Made by a program: the position numbers and the translations under genes
Assembly (NCBI GenBank): GCA_018389105.1
Contig: JACATO010000933.1
Span: forward strand, 806,001-870,000
DNA length: 64,000 bases
DNA from: Nautilus pompilius
Lineage: Eukaryota > Mollusca > Cephalopoda > Nautilida > Nautilidae
Direction of reading: 5' to 3'
The notes under the pieces: generated by a model
Database searches by the model: none
Told to the model about the DNA's origin: nothing
Seen by the model: only the letters and a program-made list of their open reading frames with translations
Shown: one piece after another, positions 26,240 through 36,701 of the stretch
Numbering within the stretch: the stretch's first letter is position 1
How the letters are laid out: each line of letters starts with the position of its first letter

Positions 26240-26560
26240 TGCAGGTTTTTTTTTTTACTCTTATTTTATTTCCACAGCCATTAAATTGGATTTGGATCTG
26301 GAGACTATGAAGGATATTTTATCACTTTCACCTTTCTCTTTGTGAAAAAACTCCTATACATAATTTGGAGTTTGCACTGAATCATTGTCCTAGAGGAAAA
26401 TATATCTTCTCAAAAGTTTCTTTACTGATGGTAACAGTTTTATTTCACTCTATGTTTATACATCTGTCAGTATCCCTTCTAGTAATTCCAAATGATCAAT
26501 TTCTTTTGTTTTGAAGTCTTACAATGCCACAGTAGAACCTTTTGATTACCATGCTTAAAA
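26240..26560 (-). mobile_element. Tc1-like transposase relic (C-terminal part)
   Basis: Minus-strand DNDSVQTPNYV, then EFFHKEKG and, in a shifted frame, SPDPNPI followed by WLWK, reproduce DNDPKHTSK...SPDLNPIE.LW of Tc1 transposases. Only the last third of the gene is recognisable. Confidence 0.5.
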
Positions 26561-27148
26561 GCGGGCACTAAACAATATTTAATTAATGAATGAAAGTAAA
26601 GATACTCACACACTTCTTTTCCTATTGTTAAACATGAAAACATCAGGTGACATACAGTGCACAGACATTAAAAAACATTTCATTAACCAGATTCATCCAA
26701 AGAAAAATTACTCTATGGTAGTTGAATATTTTTTGATTCACTATAAAGGTATAAGTAAATATCATTTTACCTCCATTAAAAAGGATATATTACACTATAA
26801 AGATAAGACATTTATCTGACAAACTAGTTTATGCCTGTGTAATTTCAGCAGAATTCATTTATCATTTAAAAAAAGCTGTGAAACCCAAAAATCCTTTCTC
26901 ATACAATTCTTTTGAAAATTAAAGTTATTTCATAACCACAATGATACTGTGAGCAACACTATTAACTAGGAACAACGAATGATAGAAAACAATTTTAAAA
27001 CAAAATATTAGCATAAAGAATAAAAATTTAACTGCAAGAGTAATGAGAAAATTTAAACTAATTCAGAAGTTTAACTTAGTTACTTTGGAAACTGATTTAC
27101 AATATATATATATAATTTTATTCTTGATAACACAGACACACACCTATA

Positions 27149-28304
27149 CAGTGCGATTCAGAAATATGTATATTTAATACTTACATCACTTAATAAACAA
27201 AACTTTATGTACATAAGTGAACATGTGAAAACAACATACAATGATCATCTTAAGGCAAACATTCAAAATGTCCATGTTCTGAGACAGATCGGTGTACAAT
27301 AGTGCACATGAACTAAGACAATGTGTACTTCCTGCTCAATCCTTTCCTCCAAATCTTATAGTGTTCGAGGTTTAGCACTGTATGCTTTGTTCTTCAGGAT
27401 CCCCCACAAATAGAGGTACAGAGGCATAAGGTCAGGTGACCTCTGAAGATATTCATGAGTAATTCCACAACAACCTAACCACTTCCACGGAAACACCATA
27501 TCAAGAAAGGCTTGAACATTTCTGCAATAATGTTGAGGTGTGCCTTCTTGCTAAAAGTAAGCCTCAGAGCCTCCATACAGATGTTTTATGGCAGGAACAG
27601 CAGCGTTGTGTAGCATTTCCAGATAATTTTCACCAATTACAGCATCATTAAAAACAACAGCCCAACAATGCCACAAGAGCCCCCAATCCACACTGTAACT
27701 GCTGATTGAGAAAGACACTAACCTAAGTATGTTTTGGTTTTGCCCTGCCCAAAACACACATCAGACCAAACTACCCTGTCCTCAAAATCACCACATTGAT
27801 TGTGTGTGTTAATGAGCCACTCATAGAAATGTAATCTATCTGGACCATCTTTGTTCAGAGCATGCAAAAGCCAAGGTATGTATGGTTTCTATTTCAATTC
27901 CTTCAAAATACGATGCACAGTAGGTTGACTGATCTCCAATTCACAAGTACATTGCCTTGATGACTTATTTTGAGAAACCTGGTACATGGTCATTACAGTT
28001 TCCATATTTTCAAGACTCTACTCTTCTTTCTCTCCCACTAAATGCACGGAAGCTGATGTTCCATACTCTCTTAATCAGACCTATTTAATAATGTTTTTCC
28101 TCTGTTCAAAACTCAGCACTCTGTCCACCACGTTGAAGGTTTAAATAAACAGGAAGTAATTGTTCCAGATATGCAACATCACAGTTGATGAACAGTATGT
28201 TTTCACATATTCATTTGTGTACATAAAGCTTTGTTTATTAACTGCAATAAGCATTAAAAATAGATTATGTTCAAAGTGTGTACACATATTTCTGAATCAT
28301 ACTG
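27149..28304 (-). mobile_element. Tc1/mariner-superfamily element with both ends, inactive
   Basis: The left end CAGTGCGATTCAGAAATATG and right end (complement) CAGTATGATTCAGAAATATG are inverted repeats with two mismatches, flanked by TA at 27147-27148 and 28305-28306; length 1156 bp. The minus strand encodes a broken transposase: LSFEQRKNIIK (N-terminus), LLHALNKDGPDRLHFYEWLI, VVWSDV, YLEMLHNAAVPAIKHLYGG, then EGTPQHY (for DGAPPHY), RSPDLMPL and LYLWGILKNKAY. The second and third catalytic Asp are replaced. Their spacing is about 42 residues, so it is not classical mariner (34) but one of the longer-spacing groups. Confidence 0.8.
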
Positions 28305-28589
28305 TATATATCAGTGGTAACTGAAATTTATTTCCAAACAAATTCATAAATCTTAATAGTAAATTCAATATTAATTAAATAAACCTAGTATAAAATTTTC
28401 AATTTTAATTTGCCATTTCACTATTAGTCGAACTGATTTACTGACTCACAGTAGTGACTCAGCCAGAGATAGGCTATTGTGTGGTCAAGAAGCTTAATAG
28501 TATTTACAAAAGTAACTGGAAGCTCTTTCCAAAGTACTGCAGCACCTAAACATATAAATGATTAATTTTCAACTGAAATACTTTCATGA

Positions 28590-28790
28590 TTTCCTGATAA
28601 AGATCACCAAACAGCATGAACTGCTTTCCAGCTAAGGTTAATGATGTTTTTCATCAAAATCCTCTGTGCTGGATACATGTAAACAACTGTCAGAGAGATT
28701 GTGATAGATTGCCATTCCAAGCTTAAGTGGTTAACCAGAAAAAGTTGTTTTTGGAAGAAATTCAAGAGATGAATGCAACAATAAAACATT
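28590..28790 (-). mobile_element. Very weak transposase-like fragment
   Basis: The minus strand gives LEFLPKTTF and then PLKLGMAIYHNL, faintly like the pogo/Tigger FLPPNTTSLLQPLDQGVI block. An open 61-codon stretch (28789-28604) overlaps in another frame. I would not rely on this without an alignment. Confidence 0.2.
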
Positions 28791-29308
28791 TCTTAGAGTA
28801 ATATCACTAGAGTAGATGTTATACTGAATTATGTAAAAAAAAATGTTTACATCATATAACTTTTGAAAAAATTATTACAATGGAATGAGAAAAGTGAACT
28901 CATCAACAGGCTCTCTTAAATTTCAGTTTTCCCTAACTTAAACTAAAGCACACCAGAAAGAATAAAAAAACTGGCAAGCTTACAAAAGGACAAGGCTAAA
29001 CCCAAAACAACCATATACATCAAGAATTTTCTTTTTCAATGACACCAGTAACCATATAATAAATGAAACAATTGCAAAGATAGAGAAAAGAAAATTATTG
29101 TTAACAACAGAATGATGATAAACAGGCAAATGTCTGTGTGCAAAACTACTGACAACTTATGTATAATAAATACTGGTACTTATTTCAGCTCTAGTATGCT
29201 AAAATTATAAGTATAATTGGAAAATAAATAAATTGTCTACTTTTAGATATACTGGATTCTGATAATTTTATTTCCATGATTTATTTTAATTGTATTATTA
29301 AAACAAAA

Positions 29309-29580
29309 GGGTGGTGCAGTTGCCTAATAGTTAGCATGCTGGAACATAAAAGTCAAGCACCAGAGTTCAAACCCGCTAGAGCTTAGTTTAGCTTACCTCC
29401 TCAGCAGGGTTTCTTTGTGCTCATCACCCAGCCAGCTTTCCACATTTAAAAATGAAGAGTTCTAGTAAGAACCTGAGTAGTGTAATGGAGTCTCTACCAA
29501 GAAGCTTTAGCCTAAGGTCATCCTAGGCATGATATTTACCCTACTTCTCTTTGGGATCTCAATGAAGCAACAGTAGACAT
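29309..29580 (+). mobile_element. tRNA-derived SINE
   Basis: GGTGGTGCAGTTGCCTAATA followed by AGAGTTCAAACCC has the spacing of polymerase III A and B boxes. The body (about 29370-29450: CAGGGTTTCTTTGTGCTCAT, then CTTTCCACATTTAAAAATG) resembles the body of the element at 61795-62035, so both belong to one family. No clear poly-A tail or target duplication could be fixed. Confidence 0.55.
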
Positions 29581-32500
29581 GCTTCTGACTATAGATCACT
29601 GACTGATGCTCCTACAAGATGCTGCACCACATACTGCAAAGAGAGGACTAAGCACACATTGGAATGTCCTCAGTGCTGCAAAATTTTTCTGTGACAAGAA
29701 TATAAAAGAAAAAAAAAAAACCAGCAGCAGCAGTGGCAGCCGCTTTCTACAAAGTATTTTTAAGCAGGACTCCTCCATTTAGAACTGAAAAATTAAAGCA
29801 TTTTAAAAAACTCCAAACTGGTTGTCCACAGCACAACTGTTTCATTTATTGTCTAATGTAAATTGTGAACTTGTTCATGCTAAGTAATAATATTCAAAAA
29901 CAAAAGGCAGCTGGTCACAATATTAGTATTACATGATTATAAATTGTTAGTACTCCACAATACTAATAATAATACTAGTACCATCCCCATACTGCTTGCT
30001 GAAAAACCCTTTATTTTGCATAATACAGAGTTCTTTTGTTTTATAGACAAGAGATTACTTAGTAATTCAATGACAGGTTAAAAAATTCTCTTTTTAAAAG
30101 CACAAACATTGATTGCATTAATTTATATATATGTATCTGGTAGGTTGGACACCTTTAGTGGATTTTTGCTTGTTTTTTTCTCCATGAATGGCCTGCCTAG
30201 TGCAGTTCTTTCAAAGTAACACAATCAATACAAAGGACAAAGGGACTCTCTTGTATAAGTTGAGGGCTCCTCCTTAAATAACTGCAGTTAAAAAATTAAA
30301 ATTACACAAACCTCAAAACACACTACTATATCAAAGAGAAGTTTTCCATCATAGCAACAAATGGCATGAGCTTTTCTGGATCATTGCCAACATGATATGC
30401 TCAATGTGTAGCTTCATTGAGACCATCCATTAAAGCTGAAAAAACTGGGTTCTGATAAATGTAATGAAACTAATATTAAGTGGCAACAGATAGTGAGGAC
30501 AACCGGCATAAGTGGAGCTACATATAAACTGGAAATCAGCAAAGGAACTTAGACTTGGAAAAACATTTTTAAACTATAAAAAATAAGATATATCATTATT
30601 TTTGACAAACCTTCAAAATTTTTCCTTTTTTTTTTATTTACTGTAATTACTTTCAGAAGCACAAATTACTAAACAGACTAACTTATAAAATTAAAAATAG
30701 CAACTACTAACAATATTTAAAAAGAGAATAAAAACCAACAAAAAACATCTAATGAAGCAATTTTTACAGAAAAATAAACTGTCCTTTTGTATTTGTCTTT
30801 CTAGCAATCTCCTTGGATTATCAATTTTTTTTTTTTTTTGTGCTTCTGAAGTTAGGGTAAGAAATATTTAAAGTATTTACAGAATCAGGTGGATTATTTC
30901 ATAAAAATATTTTTAATTGATGTCTTTCTTTAAACAGTGAGATCGGGGAAGATACAATAGCAACAATAAACTTGTAGATATAGCATTTGAATCACGGTAT
31001 CTAATATGGTATAGTCTAGATGCAAAATGGTTTATTTATTTTGATAAACCTATTAACTCTTTTAAAACATAAGAAAAAAAGATCTATAAAATAATTTTTC
31101 ATGGAAAAAAGGCAAAGAATGATAAACATTACTAAACATTTTTTAAAAATATTTTGTATATAAGCAAACTTCCAAGGTGACAAAAGACTTCAGCAATCTC
31201 ATCAGTACTTGCAAGTTGGAATTCTATAAAGCAAGAAAAATAATTTCAAATATAAGGATGAAAAAAAAAAGAAAGAAATAATCCAGACTTTAAATTTTGC
31301 TGTAGTTCAGTAAATGCAAATTCTGCTGTAAAATTTATAGTAATTTAAAAGAACAATTTTTTTCTCAAAAAACTAACACAAATACTACAACAGACTTATA
31401 TTTCATACACAATATATATATATTCAACTGATTAAATCATAGTTATTTACAGATGGGCACAAAGTCTTCAAATTTACTACAAATTTATACACTTAAGCTT
31501 TTCTATATCCTTTACTTTATAAAGCAATTATGTATTTTTGTTTCTTCTATAAATATTTTAGAAGTGTATCAGAATTCCCAATTAGAGAAATTCATTCCAA
31601 TGTATTAACTACCAATTTTATTCATTTTTATACAAAGCAAAAAATCTTCCATATGCAAGCATCCACTTTTCTTTCATTTTTAATACTTACCTGCTGGTTT
31701 GCTAAAAACCAATTATTATGGTCTTTGTACAGGCAAACACTTAGACTTGGCTGCTTGTTGGTAGAAGTTTGTCTACATCAAAAAAATAATTTCTATCTAA
31801 TAAACAATAACACTCATAAAAAGTATCAACAACCGAGAGCATGCATAGAAAAACTAAATCTTGAAATATTATATAAATTATAAGCATTTTAGTCAATTAC
31901 AAAATAATGTAAGAAAAGACAAAATTAATTTTAATGAATATTTTGAAAAAAAAGATAAACCAGCTTGTTTAAACCATCAAACTTAGCATAAACAATTTTG
32001 TTCTAAATAAATTTAAGTGTTGAACAAAGGTATTACCAAATGTGTAGCGTATATGGTTAGGTGTAACATAGATTTAACATATGACACTATTTTTTAAAAA
32101 ATTATAAGTGTAATACAACTTTAATATTTCACTGAGTTACACTGAATTTGTCAGGCAAAACAATACTGTTATCTTGTCAATAATTTCAATGAACAGCAAT
32201 GCTTTCAGAATTATCAATCAGCTTGACAAAAAACTAAATTTGTATGATCCATAATGGCTCGCAGCCTGTGTAATGACACTAAGCATTTGGGGTTCAGAAA
32301 GTCATTACAGGAAATCTAAGAAGTGCTGTGCTCACTCAGCATGGAGCCTCTTCATACTGTAAAACTGCAAAAACAATGATAGAAATGATAGAAACTTCTT
32401 TTAAATGCAAGTAATGCTTCAGATATTGTCTATGCAGCTTCAGCAAATCTGCTGTGAGATTGACAGGATCACTGATTATGTAAAATTTGAAATTACTACT

Positions 32501-34192
32501 GTTTTGGCTTTGGTATCTGCAAGAGAAACAAATTTTAACAATCAGATAAATGCAGCTATAATGTAATATAGAACCACAGAAATAGTTGTGTCATAGTCGT
32601 TAATGTGTTTCTCCTGAGTTTTAGAGGATATCTGGTACCTTTGTGAACTGTATTAAAGATTGTTAAAACGGACCAATACTCTGAAAAAATAATTTGAAGT
32701 TCTGGATTGATGTGGAACATAGATGTTGGACAGCTCTGAATTGCTTGTTGTGTGGAACATCACTACATGTTTATGCTTTAAATGAGATAAAGAGAAAGCT
32801 CATATGAGAAATGCAGCAGCCCAATAAAAATATTTGTTAAGGACATTTAAATGAGCTAAGAGGACTGGGCTGAAATTATTTGTCAGATATTTCTAAGACT
32901 TTATAAAAAACAATCTTTTAAAACAAAATGTAAAGGGATATGTTAATGCAGTGCTGATGTTTAAGTAGCCCTAATACTTCAAATGTATGATTTTTCAATC
33001 ATTTTAAAATTCAAAACAACACTTTTGTTTGCAAAGTTTAGATTAATCCATGCATGGTGTTGTTACTGTTAACTCCAACTGGTAGGATAATGTATTCCAC
33101 CAGGAACCAATTTTAATATATACCTATGTGCCAGTTAGCAAAAGCTTTCCAAGTGAATGTAATCAATACTGATTCCCAATGACAATATAATTTGATAAAT
33201 AAATAATCATTAACTGTAATACTTGACTGAATCTGATCAGGTAAGTCGGTTAAACGTTCATTCAAAAGCTGCATAATCTGATTAGGTATTCATGACCTTG
33301 TCAGCTTTCCAGGTAAAGCTATAATATCTCTCTCTCGTTTTTTTTTTTTTTCTTCTCTCTTCCATCTATTTCCCCGAGTTATATCGCTCATCGGCGCTGA
33401 CATTCAACTCTTACGGCAAAGTCATTCAGGGAATAAATTAGAAGAGATTAGATTTTCACTGCAAACGCAAAACCATCAACTTTAACGGCTTTTTTCGATT
33501 ATTTTAAAAACTGCTGAAATCTGGTTTCGGTCTAAGGGATGCTTGTCATCGCGTGTCACCATCCATCCATCCATCCATTAGCAGTACTGCCAGCAAAGCA
33601 ATTGTTTTTGGTTTGGTAAACTTCCCGGCAGAGACGAGCACTTCCATTAATTAACCAGATAATCGAGAGCGATTCGTAACCGTCCCATTACAACTGTACC
33701 AGGAAATCGAGGGGAGAGGGAGAGGGAGGGGGGGTGAGAGGGGGTGGGTGGGGGGATTTTTTTTTTTTTTTTAAATTTGCGCACAAGTTTTCACGAAAGT
33801 ACCCGACAGTAGTGCGTTCTGTTCTATGTCAAGACGAATGTACACTATCCGCAGAAAAATGCTCGGTTACCAGTTAATAATTTCGGTGGTGGAGGCCCCC
33901 CCCATCAAACACGAATTCGCACTCCTCTTGTCTGTCTGCTACAATGCTAAACCAGGATTAAAAAAAAAAAAAAAAAAAAAGGGGGGGCCATTTTCAGATC
34001 TGCTCGTCAGCTCCCACGAAGAAAACCAACAAGAATACACAAGGACATCGCGATCCTTCTTCCACAACATCTAAGAAAGAAAAGATGGGGGGGGATGTAC
34101 AGTGAGCCTATCTAATCGTCGTCGTCGTCGCCATGTTCTCGTCTTCTGACCCATTTCTCTGCTCAGTGCAACCCTAGTAGAAATGTACTTAC
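29581..34192. other. Intron DNA approaching GSK3 exon 1
   Basis: AT-rich to about 33.3 kb, then increasingly GC- and CpG-rich. It includes (CCAT)n near 33563 and purine/G runs at 33712-33755. The open frames at 31530-31883 and 29596-29778 show no family motif. The sequence from 33.3 kb is probably part of the promoter-associated CpG-rich domain. Confidence 0.5.
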
Positions 34193-34280
34193 TGATTGTC
34201 CTCATGGATCCGCTAAACGGACCCTGCTGGCCAGTTTTATTAACCTCCGCGAAAGACGTCGTCCTCGGCCGTCCACTCAT
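34193..34280 (-). CDS. GSK3: GSK3 (glycogen synthase kinase 3), first coding exon only
   Basis: Coding exon 1 of the serine/threonine kinase GSK3, which acts in Wnt, insulin and many other signalling pathways. The ATG lies at 34280-34278 and is the first ATG after an in-frame stop (TAA, about 34324). The peptide begins MSGRPRTTSFAE, the signature GSK3 amino terminus, with Ser9 in the R-P-R-T-T-S context that AKT-type kinases phosphorylate to inhibit the enzyme. Twenty-nine codons plus one base are followed by a strong donor, GTAAGTA (34192 downwards), giving a phase-1 exon of 88 nt. From memory this length and phase match vertebrate GSK3B exon 1. The kinase domain is not in the window: no exon with the glycine loop or catalytic motifs was found on the minus strand between 1 and 34192, so exon 2 must lie beyond the left edge. 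The identification rests on the N-terminal motif alone but that motif is very specific. Confidence 0.85.
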
Positions 34281-35909
34281 GGTTCCGTAAGTGTCTCTCT
34301 CCACGATATTTTCCAATATTTAGTCTTTCTTATGATCAGTTGCTACATCTCAATGGCGCTAGTAGACGTTAACGTAAACCTGTGGCTGGTGATGAAACGC
34401 TTCTGCCTGAAGCCTCTCCGCTAAGCCATATATGCTCAAACCCGAGTAATTTGGCAGGTTCGAAGTTCCTCGAATGCTCCGGCGACAGTGGAAAACGAAA
34501 TCCCGATCGGTAAAGATCGCTGTCAAACATTAAAAATAGCTATAATCCTAGCGAAGAATCCAATATCGTTACCAATGGCCGTGGAGTTCCGTACAATGAT
34601 CCAGAACTGCGTGCGAAAGCGCCTTCGGGTGTTTCCGTGACCAATCAGATCCGTCCTACAATCTGACGAGTTTACCCGACCAATTTCTCGTGCTCCGTCG
34701 CGAATGATGTGACTCCCGCAAGAACCGTGACGTTTCGATCCTCGCCGAGCACGTCAGAGTTTCGTCGTCGTCGTCGTCGTGGTGAGGGGCAGGACGGAGC
34801 TGGGAGGTAGGTTCGTCGTCTTCCGCTGTCTCGCGAAGAATGAAAGGATGGTCTGCCGCCGCACCTCTACGTTTTGACAATTATTTCCCGTCGCTCGCTG
34901 GGTTTTCTGCTTTCGCTTCCTCCGGGAGCCGCTTTGTTGTTAGGGGTTCCCCCCCCCTGATACGTTTAAGGGCCGCGAAGGGGGTTTGTATGTATCGCTG
35001 TATATTTCTGTACCCCACCCTCCTGGTTGTCTCACCTGTCGACCCAGCGCCAAGTCTTACCTTTGTGTCCCCATCCCCTAAAACAAGCAATCCACGCTTA
35101 AAGACTTGTAATAAGTCCCCCCCCCCGATCTGTGAGTCGCTCGTGCCACTCTTTCAGGTCGTAGTGCGATAATAGGCACTTGTTGTTTTTTTTTTCTTAA
35201 AAAGGGTGGGGGCTGAAGTTGGCGTTTGCTCGTGTTAGGATGTGCAGAAACAAGTGGGACTAAATTCATATGAAACCCCGGCCAGATACCATTGTGGTGA
35301 TGGTGCTGCTGGTGAATAGCAGACTCTGGCGCATCTTGTCGAAGACGAAATACCCCCCCCTGCTACACAAACCCGGTTACTGCGATCTTGAGCTTTCTTT
35401 GATTTAATTTAATTTAATTTCTGTATTTTGCTTTTGTTATATATTTTTTTCTAAGCTTTTTGTATTTTTTTAAAAATTTTTTTAATATTAATTATTGAAA
35501 AAGATTAGTCTTTGGTCTTTCAACTCTTGTATTTATTTGCTCGCTTCGGGGGGGGTCTTTTCTAGGCTTAGAGGTGAGTTTTTCTTTTAAATGTTAGCCA
35601 TTATTACTCGCTGTGATCTTTTTGTCCATTCTAAAAAAAACCACACTCCATTTCTTGAGATTTTTGAAATGCTGCTTTTCAGTTCCATGGTTTGTGTCCA
35701 CCTGGATGGTATTTCAGGGAAGGACTTTGCCAAGGAAGCATCCTCAACTCGTAAAACCAGAAATGATGACATGTTGTGAATTTTATTGTTTTTTAAATTA
35801 AATTTTCTAAAAATTACAGTTCACTGCCCTCCTGGAGAATTTTCAGATTATTTTTTTTTGTTTTGACATTTTAGACTTAAAAACAAATGTATTTCTTGTT
35901 TAGTTTCAG
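34281..35909. promoter_or_regulatory. Divergent GSK3 / SNAPC2 promoter region with 5' UTRs
   Basis: The two start codons (34280 minus, 35922 plus) are about 1.64 kb apart and point away from each other. The interval is rich in CpG compared with the flanking AT-rich introns, and CpG-rich sequence begins near 33.3 kb. No clear TATA box was chosen. A strong splice donor (GAG|GTGAGT) at 35574 and the acceptor at 35908-35909 suggest that SNAPC2 has a 5' UTR exon ending at 35573 and a first intron of 336 bp. The GSK3 5' UTR must lie between 34281 and the middle of the interval. Transcription starts cannot be placed from sequence. Confidence 0.6.
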
Positions 35910-35921
35910 GGTGTTAAAATC

Positions 35922-36025
35922 ATGAGGCCCCCCAAGCGCCAGAGATGTAGTACTTCTTCCTATGTCTATGGCACCGCAAACTGGAGTCTTAGGGAAAGAC
36001 AACAATTGCTCTTAGTTCTAAAATG
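35922..36025 (+). CDS. SNAPC2: SNAPC2 coding exon 1
   Basis: The exon itself starts at 35910 after the acceptor TTTCAG, so 12 bases are 5' UTR. Residues 1-34 include the basic MRPPKRQR start and the first SANT helix, with Trp21. The last codon is split (TG|G, Trp35) before the donor GTAGGC. Confidence 0.85.
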
Positions 36026-36664
36026 GTAGGCAGAAAAGTCTTTATTTCTATAAAATTTCCACTTAACCCTTTCTCTGCCAAGGTTTTTGGTGTCATTTCC
36101 ATTAACTGATTCACAGGTGATTTGGAATTCTCCCAAGGGCATTTGCCAATGCTTTAACTAATGATATCTGGTGCTACTGACCAGCCATCTATTGAGTATC
36201 ACAAAAACAATGTTACATTGGAGATCTCCGACTTTGGCAGGGAAAGAGTTAAACAATCTATGCATGTCTCAGAGGCTGTTTTTTTTTTTTTAAACCCAAA
36301 GACAAGAAAATAAGAATCTGAAATTTGGGAGAGGTTTCAGTTCTGCATTTCATACTTTAGAACAATTGCTGTATTAAAAAAAGATTTCAGTATGTTGTTC
36401 ATGTTTGTGTGTGAAATATTCCTTATGTGGTTTAATAGGAAAAAGTTTGTCCTCAAATTTTATTGTACTGAAGATTATAGCTTTACAGTGATATTTTTCA
36501 TTGTAATGTAATATATAATAATTAAGATTGTCACTTACTGAAATGGTTGATTACTGATTAATTTGATAAGATAATTAGCTGATCAGTAAGATCTAAAATA
36601 ATTTTTGATTTGCTTCTCCTTGGAAGTCAGAAATGTATTCTCCCTCCCTCTCTCCCTTCCCCCA

Positions 36665-36701
<37 letters not shown>

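Larger units (their letters stand above)
1..34192 (-). other. GSK3: GSK3 intron 1 (5' part), at least 34 kb
   Basis: From the exon 1 donor at 34192 to the left edge I find no host exon. The sequence is AT-rich and consists of unique intron DNA broken up by transposon relics, listed separately. The matching acceptor is outside the window. That all of this is one intron is inferred from the absence of kinase exons, since no transcript is available. Confidence 0.7.

Noticed and set aside
29596-29778. Plus-strand LLQDAAPHTAKRG resembling a transposase QQD.APPHTA motif
   Set aside because: No other transposase block follows in any frame, and the adjacent sequence is a CAG-rich low-complexity stretch.
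34071-34316. 81-codon frame taken as a complete protein beginning MENIVERD
   Set aside because: That first codon is TTG. The real start is the internal ATG at 34280 and the frame leaves the exon at the donor at 34192.
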